Assembly (NCBI GenBank): GCA_900079685.1 | Contig: LT599018.1 | Coordinates: forward strand, 1,262,970 to 1,326,969 | Reading direction: 5' to 3' | DNA: 64,000 nucleotides | DNA from: an uncultured delta proteobacterium | GTDB taxonomy: Bacteria > Desulfobacterota > Desulfovibrionia > Desulfovibrionales > Desulfovibrionaceae | In this document: piece after piece, positions 24,151 to 32,282 of the stretch | How the letters are laid out: each line of letters begins with the position of its first letter | How positions within the stretch are numbered: position 1 is the first letter of the stretch | The notes under the pieces: model-generated | The model's database searches: none | Told to the model about the DNA's origin: nothing | The model's input: only the letters and a program-made list of their open reading frames with translations | Translations under genes and position numbers: made by a program

Positions 24151-25224
24151 ATGTCCCACCCGTTCCCCCACATACGTATCGAAGGGGCGCCCCACGAGCG
24201 CGGCGTGACCTACGGGCGTCTTGCGGCGGAGCGCATCGGCAACAGCCTGGCGCTCTACCGCGAACTTTTCGAAGCCTACGCGTCCATGCAATGGGCTGAG
24301 GCCGTCCGGCGCGCCGGGCTTTTCGAGCCGTCAATCAAGGAATACCTGCCCGACGCCCTTGAGGAAATGCACGGCATAGCCGAAGGCGCGGGCGTTTCCT
24401 ACGGCGACATTCTCGCGCTTAACTGCCGCTCTGAACTCATGTTCGCCCTGCCGGACGGCTGCACTTCCGTCATTATCCCGCCGGAGGCCAGCAGCGACAG
24501 CAAAACCTACATCGCCCAGACGTGGGATTGGCTCAAGCCCGCCCATGGTGCCAGCATTATTCTGGAAGTGCACCAAAAGCCCCTGCCCGCGCTCATGATG
24601 GTCTGCGAAGCGGGCATGGTCGGCGGCAAAGGCGTGAACAGCGCCGGGATCGGCTGCGGCCTGAACGCGCTCGGCATCAGCCGGGGACGCGTGGGCACGC
24701 CGTTGCACGTCATGTACCGCGGCGTCATGAACACCGTGAAAATTTCCGATGCCATCGAGGCCGTGGCCAAACCCGTCCGCGCGGGCTGCGGCAACTTTTA
24801 TGTGGGCAGCGCGGAAGGGCTGGCCATGCACCTTGAGTTCACGCCGGATACGTTCGACGTGCTCATGCCCGACACCAAAGGCCTGGCCCACGCCAACCAT
24901 TTTCTGTCCCCCTTCCTGGCCGGGCAGGACGTGCTCAAAACGGCGCTTCCCTGCAGCTTCCCCCGCCGGTTCAGAGCGCAGAAGGTTCTGGACCAGCTCC
25001 ACGGCAAGCTGAACAGGGAGAACGTCTGCGCGGCGGTGCTGTCCGATCACGTCAATTTCCCGGACAGCGTTTGCAGCCATGAAGACCCCCGGGATGCCCA
25101 ATGGTCGCGGTTCTGCACCGTGTACGGCATCTTCGTGGACCTTTGCGCCCGCGCCCTGTGGGTCTCGCACGCCAACCCGTGCGAGGGGAAATGGGAGCCG
25201 TTTTATTTGCATCCGGGAGCATGA
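24151..25224 (+). CDS. C45-family autoproteolytic acyltransferase/hydrolase (AAT-like)
   Basis: 357 residues. Members of this Ntn-hydrolase family cut themselves before a cysteine that becomes the catalytic N-terminal nucleophile. Here the expected site is Gly103-Cys104 in LPDGCTSVII, almost the same position as Gly102-Cys103 of Penicillium acyl-CoA:6-APA acyltransferase. N-terminal GAPHERGVTYGRLAAERI and EEMHGIAEGAGVSYGDILALNCRSE, and later GKGVNSAGIGCGLNAL, are also typical. Bacterial members hydrolyse or transfer amide-linked acyl groups; substrates are mostly unknown. Placement after a TRAP transporter suggests it trims an imported N-acyl compound, but it has no signal peptide, so it should act inside the cell. 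Confidence 0.85.
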   Translation: MSHPFPHIRIEGAPHERGVTYGRLAAERIGNSLALYRELFEAYASMQWAEAVRRAGLFEPSIKEYLPDALEEMHGIAEGAGVSYGDILALNCRSELMFALPDGCTSVIIPPEASSDSKTYIAQTWDWLKPAHGASIILEVHQKPLPALMMVCEAGMVGGKGVNSAGIGCGLNALGISRGRVGTPLHVMYRGVMNTVKISDAIEAVAKPVRAGCGNFYVGSAEGLAMHLEFTPDTFDVLMPDTKGLAHANHFLSPFLAGQDVLKTALPCSFPRRFRAQKVLDQLHGKLNRENVCAAVLSDHVNFPDSVCSHEDPRDAQWSRFCTVYGIFVDLCARALWVSHANPCEGKWEPFYLHPGA

Positions 25225-25240
25225 CCCTTTATAGTGCCCG

Positions 25241-25274
25241 GCAAGGGCGCTGCGGGACCCCGCAGCGCCCTTGC
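25241..25274 (+). terminator. Stem-loop after the C45 gene
   Basis: Nearly perfect palindrome with 16-bp arms (25241-25256 and 25259-25274) and a very short loop. An A-run but no T-run follows, so termination on the plus strand is uncertain. Confidence 0.65.
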
Positions 25275-25344
25275 AACACGGAAAAAAACAGCCGCTGATT
25301 TCATCCGGCGCATGGCCGGACAACCCGCCCTCAAGGAGATTTTC

Positions 25345-25725
25345 GTGAAAACGTATCTACAGCACCTGCACGTGTTCTGCCGCGACCTTCAGCCCATGAT
25401 CGAGTTCTATGAAAAGGTCCTTGGCGCCACATTCGAATGCTTCCGCCAGTTCGGCGGCGCGGACGGCGCCGTTCTGGACCTGAACTCCCCGACCAAGATC
25501 TTCCTCAAGAAAATGCCGGACTGCCTGCCGCAGGGAACCGTCGCCTATGCCGGCGTCAACCATCCCGGCGTGATCGTCGAAGATATGGACGCCACGCTGA
25601 ACGCGGCGCGGAACATGCCGGGCGCGGGGGTGAGCTGTGAGCCCTTCATGAACGGGACGCTCCGCTGCGCGTTCGTCACCGGCCCCGAGGGCGTTATTGT
25701 CGAAGTGATGCAGCAGACCGCCTGA
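25345..25725 (+). CDS. VOC-superfamily protein (glyoxalase/dioxygenase fold)
   Basis: 126 residues from GTG 25345 (AAGGAG upstream). The start YLQHLHVFCRDLQPMIEFYEKVLGATFE and the end FVTGPEGVIVEVMQQ are the two metal-binding edges of a VOC domain: His near the N terminus and Glu near the C terminus (VIVEVM). The family includes glyoxalase I, epimerases and dioxygenases acting on small acids or CoA esters. It closes the island's plus-strand series and is followed by a bidirectional terminator. Function within the island unknown. Confidence 0.8.
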   Translation: MKTYLQHLHVFCRDLQPMIEFYEKVLGATFECFRQFGGADGAVLDLNSPTKIFLKKMPDCLPQGTVAYAGVNHPGVIVEDMDATLNAARNMPGAGVSCEPFMNGTLRCAFVTGPEGVIVEVMQQTA

Positions 25726-25745
25726 TAGCGGCAAAAGATGGATAC

Positions 25746-25780
25746 AAAAAACGCGGCAGCCTCAGGTTGCCGCGTTTTTT
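25746..25780. terminator. Bidirectional terminator between the VOC gene and rsmA
   Basis: A6 run, GC stem (CGCGGCA pairing with TGCCGCG), then T6. It ends both the plus-strand island and the minus-strand rsmA transcript; the rsmA stop codon (25762) falls in the loop. Confidence 0.9.
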
Positions 25781-26583
25781 GTTTTCAGGGTTTTTGCCAG
25801 AACCAAAAACTGTTCCGGCGTCAACCGTTCCGGCCGCAGGGTGAAAACTATGCCCGATTCCGGCGGTAAATCGCCCTCTGTCAGGCCCGTGCTTTTGAGA
25901 ATGGTGCCGAGCTGCTTGCGTCGCTGCTGAAAACACCGGTGCAGCATCGCGGCGAGAGCCGGGTGATCCTCCGGCGCGGGGATATCGTCCCGCGGCACAA
26001 AGGACAGCACCGCCGAATCGACCTTGGGGCGCGGGATAAACACCTGGGGCGGCACGATGAATTCGATCCGGGGCCGCATGAAGGTCTGCACCCAGACGCT
26101 GAGCGCGCCGTACGCGCCGGAACCCGGCTGCGCGGTTATGCGCTGCCCCACTTCCTTCTGGATCATGAACACGGCGCGCCGCAGCCCGCCGGCCCGGCTG
26201 AAAATCTCCCACATGAGCGGCGAGGCCACGTTGTACGGCAAGTTCCCGATGCACTTCCAGGGCGCGGGAAACGCTTCCCAGGCCACGGTCAGAGCGTCGG
26301 CGCACAGCACCTCGGGCCGGGTGCCGCCTTCGGTCAGCGTCTCGCGCCGCTCGTGCGCCCAATGCTCGTCCTTTTCGATGAGCAGCAATTTCCGGGGGCC
26401 TTTCCCCGCGATGATGGAGGAGAGCGCGCCCGGCCCCGGCCCGATTTCCACCACGAAATCATCGGGGCCGATGTTCAAGGCATCCACGATCTTACGGGCG
26501 ATGTTGCCGTCCTGGAGAAAGTTCTGCCCCAGACTTTTTTTGGCTCTGGGCGCTGTGGGGGCTGCGGAATCAGGGCGGCGCAT
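25762..26583 (-). CDS. rsmA: 16S rRNA (adenine(1518)-N6/adenine(1519)-N6)-dimethyltransferase
   Basis: 273 residues, the usual KsgA length. Motifs: KSLGQNFLQDGNIARKIV at the start, the SAM-binding VVEIGPGPGALS, and the catalytic NLPYNVASPL. It dimethylates two adjacent adenines near the 3' end of 16S rRNA during 30S maturation. ATG 26583 is the start; the open frame continues upstream only as an overlap with the EF-G gene. Five bases after the EF-G stop, so the two translation-related genes are one operon. Confidence 0.95.
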   Translation of the reverse strand: MRRPDSAAPTAPRAKKSLGQNFLQDGNIARKIVDALNIGPDDFVVEIGPGPGALSSIIAGKGPRKLLLIEKDEHWAHERRETLTEGGTRPEVLCADALTVAWEAFPAPWKCIGNLPYNVASPLMWEIFSRAGGLRRAVFMIQKEVGQRITAQPGSGAYGALSVWVQTFMRPRIEFIVPPQVFIPRPKVDSAVLSFVPRDDIPAPEDHPALAAMLHRCFQQRRKQLGTILKSTGLTEGDLPPESGIVFTLRPERLTPEQFLVLAKTLKTKNAAT

Positions 26584-26588
26584 ACGGT

Positions 26589-28643
26589 TCAGGCCAGATC
26601 GAGGCGGGCGAAACGCAGAACCATTCCCGCCCGTCCCTGGGTTGCGGACCGGAGCGCCGTGGAAAACCCGAACAGCTCGCGCATGGGCGCGAAGCCGCGG
26701 ACCATTTTCTGCCCGGCCTCGTCCTCGATGGTTTCCACCTTGCCGCCCCGCGCGTTCAAAAGAGAAATCACGGACCCGACCATGGACTCGGGAACGGCGA
26801 CCTCCACGGCCATAATGGGTTCGAGCAGGGACGGGGCGGCCTCCTGCAAGGCGTTCTTGAGCGCCATGGCCGCCGCCATGCGGCAGCCGGGGCCGGACAT
26901 GCCCTCCTCCTTGCCGGGACAGAAAGACGCGGTAACCGCCACGTCCTCGACCGCATAGCCGAGGGGGCCGCACTGCAACGCGTCGGCAAGGCCCTGCTCA
27001 AGGGTTTCGTGCAGCTGGCGGGCGCGGCCGTCCGCCGCCTCGCCGCCGGGTAACGTGATGGTGTTGCCCGCTCCCCGCTCGCGCGGGGCGACGGCGGCGC
27101 GCACGCAGCCGTAATGGCGCTGCCCGCCGAGCTCACGATCGAATTCGCCGTCCCCGGACGCCGTTTTACGGATGGTCTCATGGTACAGCACCTGGGGGTT
27201 GCCCGCGCGGGGAGCAAGGGAATGTTCACGCTTCATGCGGTCGAGCAGCACTTCCAGGTGCAGTTCCCCCATGCCGGAAACAAGGCGCTGGCCCGAGTCT
27301 TCGTCCTGCGCCACGCGTAAGGTGGGGTCTTCCGTGCAGAAGCGGGCAAGGGCCTCATCGAGCTTTTTCCCTTCCTCGGTGTTTTTCGGCTCAAGGGCCA
27401 GGGAAATCACGGGCGTGTAGGCATCGATATTTTCCAGCAGCACCGGGCGGGAATCCGCCGCCAGGGAATCGCCGGTGCGCACGGTGCGCAGCCCCTGGAC
27501 GGCCACGATATCCCCTGCCGACGCCGCGTCCAGCGGCTCGCGCTTTCCGGCCTGCAACCGGAACATGCGGCCGATTTTTTCATATTCGTTCGTGGTGACG
27601 TTGCGGCAGGCGTCGCCTTCCTTCACGGTCCCGGCGTACACGCGCATCAGCGCCAGCTTGCGGCCGTTTTCGACAAAAACCTTGAACACGAGGGCGGAAA
27701 ACGGCCCTGCCGGGTCCGGGTCGATGGTCACCGGCTCTTTGGTCCGCACATCCACGCCGGAAGCCTTTCGCGCATCCAGGGGGCTCGGCAGGTACGCCGC
27801 CACACCGTCCAGCAGCGGCTGCACCCCGATGTTCCTGAGCGCCGCCCCGGCAAAAACCGGCACAAAGGCCCCGGCCAGCGTTCCCGCGCGGAGCGCGGCC
27901 TGGATGGCGCCTTCCGGCACGTCTTCCCCGGCGAGGTAGGCTTCCATGACGCCCTCGTCAACATCGGCCAGGGCTTCGAGAAGCTTCTCGCGCCAGGGCG
28001 CGGCATATGCCGCCTCCTCTTCCGTCAGCGGCGCGCGGGTGACGGAGCGGCCCTTGTCCGCATCGTCGAACGCCAGCGATTCCATGCGGGCGAGATCGAT
28101 AACGCCCCGGAACGATTCCTCCTGCCCCAGCGGGATGGTCACGGGCACGGGAACCGCCTTGAGGCGGCGGCGCATGGCGTCCAGCACCATGGAAAAATCC
28201 GCGCCGGGCCGGTCCATCTTGTTGACAAAGGCAAGCTTGGGGATGCCGAACTTCTCGGACTGCCGCCACACGGTCTCCGATTGCGGCTCCACCCCGCCGA
28301 CGGCGCAGAACACGCCGACGGCGCCGTCCAGAACCCGGAGGGAGCGTTCCACCTCGATGGTAAAATCCACATGGCCCGGGGTATCGATGAGGTTGATGAC
28401 CACACCGTCTCCAACCCCGGCCCCCTCGCCGTTCCACAGACAAGTGCCGCACGAGGACGCGATGGTGATGCCCCGCTCCTGCTCTTCCGGCATGAAGTCC
28501 ATGGCCGCGGCGCCTTCGTGCACCTCGCCCATGCGGTGGATGTTGTCGGTATAGTAGAGAATGCGCTCGGAAAGCGTGGTCTTGCCCGCATCAATGTGCG
28601 CGATGATGCCGATGTTCCGGATCCGGGAGAGAGGCTCGGCCAT
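26589..28643 (-). CDS. Elongation factor G-like GTPase (EF-G paralogue)
   Basis: 684 residues. Full set of GTPase motifs: AHIDAGKTT (G1), RGITIAS (G2), DTPGHVDF (G3), FVNKMDRPGAD (G4). Domains II to V are present, ending RELFGFSTALRSATQGRAGMVL as in EF-G domain V. It lacks rpsL/rpsG/tuf neighbours, and several loops are unlike housekeeping FusA, so it is probably a second EF-G (EF-G2 type) with a role in recycling or stress, though it could be the only copy. ATG 28643 with GGGGAACC is preferred to an upstream TTG. In an operon with rsmA and two unknown genes. Confidence 0.85.
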   Translation of the reverse strand: MAEPLSRIRNIGIIAHIDAGKTTLSERILYYTDNIHRMGEVHEGAAAMDFMPEEQERGITIASSCGTCLWNGEGAGVGDGVVINLIDTPGHVDFTIEVERSLRVLDGAVGVFCAVGGVEPQSETVWRQSEKFGIPKLAFVNKMDRPGADFSMVLDAMRRRLKAVPVPVTIPLGQEESFRGVIDLARMESLAFDDADKGRSVTRAPLTEEEAAYAAPWREKLLEALADVDEGVMEAYLAGEDVPEGAIQAALRAGTLAGAFVPVFAGAALRNIGVQPLLDGVAAYLPSPLDARKASGVDVRTKEPVTIDPDPAGPFSALVFKVFVENGRKLALMRVYAGTVKEGDACRNVTTNEYEKIGRMFRLQAGKREPLDAASAGDIVAVQGLRTVRTGDSLAADSRPVLLENIDAYTPVISLALEPKNTEEGKKLDEALARFCTEDPTLRVAQDEDSGQRLVSGMGELHLEVLLDRMKREHSLAPRAGNPQVLYHETIRKTASGDGEFDRELGGQRHYGCVRAAVAPRERGAGNTITLPGGEAADGRARQLHETLEQGLADALQCGPLGYAVEDVAVTASFCPGKEEGMSGPGCRMAAAMALKNALQEAAPSLLEPIMAVEVAVPESMVGSVISLLNARGGKVETIEDEAGQKMVRGFAPMRELFGFSTALRSATQGRAGMVLRFARLDLA

Positions 28644-28666
28644 GTGGTTCCCCAATTGCTACGCGG

Positions 28667-29500
28667 TCAGTCCGGGTCGACGCCGCTGAGGCCGAGGCTC
28701 GTTTCCCGGTAAAAATCACGCCCGAGTCCGGGCCAGGCCCAATATGCCTCATTACCGGGGCAGAGCACAAGGGGGGCGGCCTCAAGATATTCGGCGGCGG
28801 AACCTTCCGCGCAGAAAATCGCGGCAAAAGCGCCCGGTGAAGCCTCGCCTTCAAAGGATATCAAATCGGCGTCCGGCTGCGCAAAGCAAAGCCCGTCGCC
28901 GGGTGCGGGCCGCGCGACGGACCCGGCGGGAATCCCGATCCGCACGGGCGCGGCGTACCGGAGCACCGGCGTGCCCCGCTCCGCCGCGAGGCGGCTGATG
29001 GTTTCAAACACGGGGTCCCGCCCCAAAAGGACCAGGCGGCCGCGCGGGTCCGCTTCGCAACACCGCGTGACAAAACCGGCGGCGTCTTCCGGCGATGCGT
29101 CCATGACCAGCTCCTGCCCCGCCAGTTCCAGAGCCGCCAGGAGCGGCTGGGGAAACGGCGCGCCGTCCCGCCGGACCCGGCAGGCCAGAATATCCGGCAC
29201 CCCGGCGAGCATGGCGGGCACCAGGGCGGCCAGTACGCGGGTCGGCCCCGCGTAGGCCTCGTCCCACAAAACCACGGCCCAGGGCGCCGGGCGGGACGCG
29301 GCGTGCAGGCGAAACCCCTGGCGCATGACGCGCGAGCAGCGCCCGGAAACGGCGTCTTCCGTGCCGTGAACGGCGGCCATCCGGGCGATGGCGGTTTTTA
29401 CGGCGGCCCGCTCTTCGGGAGCCAGGGCGTCATACGCTGCCGCAAAAGCGGCGTCCGCCACCAGATTGGCGTCACAATCGCCGGGAAAGGTGAACGCCAT
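28667..29500 (-). CDS. Conserved hypothetical protein
   Basis: 277 residues, Ala/Gly/Pro-rich, no signal peptide or membrane segment. It has an alpha/beta look with segments such as WAVVLWDEAYAGPTRVLAALVPAMLAGVPDILACRVRRDG and GRLVLLGRDPVFETISRLAAERGTPVLRYAAPVRIG, which suggest a nucleotide-type binding fold, perhaps distantly like dehydrogenases of the HisD/ALDH type. I could not place it in a family. Its gene lies 23 bp before the EF-G gene and 13 bp after the next unknown gene on the same strand, so it is part of the four-gene minus-strand operon. Confidence 0.6.
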   Translation of the reverse strand: MAFTFPGDCDANLVADAAFAAAYDALAPEERAAVKTAIARMAAVHGTEDAVSGRCSRVMRQGFRLHAASRPAPWAVVLWDEAYAGPTRVLAALVPAMLAGVPDILACRVRRDGAPFPQPLLAALELAGQELVMDASPEDAAGFVTRCCEADPRGRLVLLGRDPVFETISRLAAERGTPVLRYAAPVRIGIPAGSVARPAPGDGLCFAQPDADLISFEGEASPGAFAAIFCAEGSAAEYLEAAPLVLCPGNEAYWAWPGLGRDFYRETSLGLSGVDPD

Positions 29501-29513
29501 AGCTGACTCCCTT

Positions 29514-30716
29514 TTATTTCCCGTCCAGCGGTCCCGCGAAAAGCGGCTTGCCGAGCTGCTGCTTGATGAAATTCACGGCAAAGGCGGCGATAAGTTCGTC
29601 CTTGGTCATGCTTTTACCGTAGCCGCCGTCCTTGATGATGTTCTGGAAATCGTCGGATTGCAGGGCGTCAACGGTTGCGGCGGATTCTTCGACCTTGGCG
29701 CTGTAGGGAGCGAACCGGGCCTGGAGGGCGGGAAGATCCAGGGCCTTCAGGGATTGTATGTACGCGTCGATGGCCGCCGGGGTGGGGCGCTTGGGCGATT
29801 CCATGAACGCCTTCAGCCCGGCGAAGGAGCGTTCCGCCCCGGCCGCGATGTGGCTGCGCTTGACCATGTTCATGCCGCTCCAACCGGCGTCCATCCAGCG
29901 GTACATGGAATAGCAGGTATCCTTGCCGCCGGGGGCGTCTTCATAAAACACGATGATGGAGGCGGAACTGTAGATATAGGTCTCGGCCCAGCCGATCCCC
30001 TTGGCCAGCGTTCCCTTGACGCCGGAGTAGACAAAGTCCCAGTTCGAGTAATTGCCGATGGTGGCGGCCTTTTTCCCGACCTCGGATTTTCCCTTCTGCC
30101 AGGAAAGGGAGATGATCGCCTGCTGTCCCTCGTGTTCGGTCAGGATCAGGACCCGGTCCAGCATATAGCGGTAATAGGCCCCGGAGTTGTCGTCCGGCGT
30201 GATCTCTTCCAATTCGGTGCCGCGCAGGACCAGGGGCTTGTCCTTGTGCTGGCCCAGCTGTTCCCACAGCGGTTTGGGCAGATTCAGAATGCCGGAACCC
30301 GGCTGCCAGGCGGCGTAGCGGATGGAGGCGGGATACACCACGGTCATGGGAACCTTGGGGTTGAACAGATATTCCAGGGTGGTGGCCAGCGGCACGTTGC
30401 GCAGGCGGGACCGCCAGAAAATGCCGGAACCCTTTTCGTACTTGTCCGGATTGGGAGCCTTGTCGTCCACGCCCTTGAGGTTGACCGGAGACATGGTGAA
30501 TTCCAGAAACGCGGCAAGGGTCGCGGCGTCCGGCAGGGCCGCGCCGGAATCCCGCAGGGCCAGCAGCGCGCTTACGCCCTTTTGCACGTCCGGCGGGAGC
30601 GTGCCGTCATTGGCCGCTGCCGTGCCGGAAAACACAAGGGTGGAAAGGGTCAGGCAACAAAAAAAGACAGCGGCGCGAAAAAAACGCCTGTTTGAAAAAG
30701 TCGGTAGCTGGGTCAT
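29514..30716 (-). CDS. Secreted protein of unknown function
   Basis: 400 residues with a signal peptide (RRFFRAAVFFCCLTLSTLVFSGTAAA) starting at ATG 30716, which has AAGGTG upstream. The mature protein is soluble and begins DGTLPPDVQKGVSALLALRD. It has aromatic-rich stretches such as ETYIYSSASIIVFYEDAPGG and CYSMYRWMDAGWSGMNMVKRSH. I do not recognise the family. It heads the operon with the other unknown protein, EF-G and rsmA, and diverges from the lipase gene. Confidence 0.6.
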   Translation of the reverse strand: MTQLPTFSNRRFFRAAVFFCCLTLSTLVFSGTAAANDGTLPPDVQKGVSALLALRDSGAALPDAATLAAFLEFTMSPVNLKGVDDKAPNPDKYEKGSGIFWRSRLRNVPLATTLEYLFNPKVPMTVVYPASIRYAAWQPGSGILNLPKPLWEQLGQHKDKPLVLRGTELEEITPDDNSGAYYRYMLDRVLILTEHEGQQAIISLSWQKGKSEVGKKAATIGNYSNWDFVYSGVKGTLAKGIGWAETYIYSSASIIVFYEDAPGGKDTCYSMYRWMDAGWSGMNMVKRSHIAAGAERSFAGLKAFMESPKRPTPAAIDAYIQSLKALDLPALQARFAPYSAKVEESAATVDALQSDDFQNIIKDGGYGKSMTKDELIAAFAVNFIKQQLGKPLFAGPLDGK

Positions 30717-30935
30717 ATTGTGGTACACCTTGAAAAAAGATAAAAGGATCATGTGAATGCGGCAATCCGCGCGTTTCAGCCCCGGCGGCACGGATCGGGG
30801 CGCCATCACCGCGAACCGCTCCGCACGGCGGCGGCAAAAGCCCGCCGAGGGGATTTTGGAAGATACGTGTCTCTCTCTGCCAGGTCAAGCGGCCGCCCCC
30901 GGTTACGGGCATTCCTTAATTAATAAGGGGAAAAT

Positions 30936-32018
30936 ATGCTCACTTTCTGCATTTTCATCGTCATCCTCTATCTGCTGGCGGTCTTCGCCGTTATTCTCCC
31001 CTACTGGTACGAGGTCGGCAACAATCCTTCGGAAGATATCCCCTCCGGCTCCTGGTCGGTGCGGCCGGTTATAAAACTGTGGCTGGAAGCGGCCCGGGCC
31101 TTCCTTTGCCTGGGCGCGGCCTTCGCGCTCGACCCCATCCTCCGGCGGATGTGCGCGAAAAAATACCGCGACGACGGCGAGGATCTGCCCCCGGTGCTTT
31201 TGGTGCACGGCCTGTACCACAACCCCTCCGGCTGGATGTACTTGCGGGGGCGGCTGTACAAGGCGGGTTTCCGCAAAATCCACACCATGGCCTATTCCAG
31301 CTGGAAAACCGATATTGCCGCCCTTACCGCCAAGCTGGAAACGGAAATTTGCGGCCTTGAGAGCCGGTATCCGGAGAAAAAACCGCTGCTCGTCGGGCAC
31401 AGCCTCGGCGGGCTGCTTATCCGCAACTGGCTGGCCTCGACGGAAAACCAGGCGCGCATCCTTGGGGCCGTGACCCTGGGCGCGCCCCACCGGGGCAGCA
31501 AAATGGCGGCGGTGGCCTTCGGCAAGCTGGGGAGAAGCCTTCTCCCGGCGAACCCCTTTTTCGCGGACCTCGCGCGGCGGGAAAACGCGGCCTCCATCCC
31601 CTGCATTTCCCTTGTGGCCGAAGCGGATACCATGGTCCTGCCGCAGCATAACCTTGTCCCTATGACCAAGGGCTGGGAAATGCGCCTCACCCCCTACACG
31701 ACCCACGCCGGGCTCATGACCAGGGGGGCCGTCTGCCGTATGGTGGCCTGGGAACTGCACCGCATCATAAGCATGGCGGGCAGGACGCCGGAAACAACAC
31801 CCGCCCCGGAAACAGCGGCGCGGGAAACGGCTCCCGCCCCGGAAAAGGCTGCGCCGGAAGCCGCAACCGGCCCGGTGACGGAAAACGCCGTCCCGGAACC
31901 CATTCAAGCGGAAAAACCTGCGCCGGGAAAGACACGGACGCAAAACGCCTCCAAACCGGCGGCCAAAAGCGGGAACAAAAAACCGCCCGCCGCGCGAAAA
32001 AACGCGGGGAAAAAGTAG
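30936..32018 (+). CDS. Alpha/beta hydrolase, lipase-like, membrane-anchored with a basic Ala/Pro-rich tail
   Basis: 360 residues. Residues 1-20 form a hydrophobic anchor (CIFIVILYLLAVFAVILPYWY). The hydrolase core starts PPVLLVHGLYHNPSGW (oxyanion HG), has the nucleophile motif GHSLGG at about residue 153, and a late His in TPYTTHAGLM. It resembles triacylglycerol lipases and palmitoyl thioesterases with a PGAP1-type HG motif. The last ~90 residues are low complexity, first Pro/Glu/Ala repeats then Lys/Ala/Pro (QNASKPAAKSGNKKPPAARK), like bacterial histone H1-type or cell-wall-binding tails. That fusion is unusual. It starts at ATG 30936 and diverges from the secreted-protein gene. Confidence 0.78.
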   Translation: MLTFCIFIVILYLLAVFAVILPYWYEVGNNPSEDIPSGSWSVRPVIKLWLEAARAFLCLGAAFALDPILRRMCAKKYRDDGEDLPPVLLVHGLYHNPSGWMYLRGRLYKAGFRKIHTMAYSSWKTDIAALTAKLETEICGLESRYPEKKPLLVGHSLGGLLIRNWLASTENQARILGAVTLGAPHRGSKMAAVAFGKLGRSLLPANPFFADLARRENAASIPCISLVAEADTMVLPQHNLVPMTKGWEMRLTPYTTHAGLMTRGAVCRMVAWELHRIISMAGRTPETTPAPETAARETAPAPEKAAPEAATGPVTENAVPEPIQAEKPAPGKTRTQNASKPAAKSGNKKPPAARKNAGKK

Positions 32019-32282
32019 CGGGCAGCCGGCAACGGCACCGGCCATTCTTCGCGGCCGCCGGGTGGAACGCGGTCTGCCGCCTCCCGCGAACAGCGCGCCC
32101 CGGAGCGCTGAAAGGCCTTGACCCTGAGTGGGTCTTTCCGTACGTTCTCGCTTTTACAGCCTTGAACATGGGCGTTGCGCAATCCCTTGCGCATACACCG
32201 TCACGGCTGATGGAAAACCACAGTTATGTGACGCGTTCCGCCCGTGTGTTTCCAAACGCATGCGCGGCAGCGTACCGGAGAT

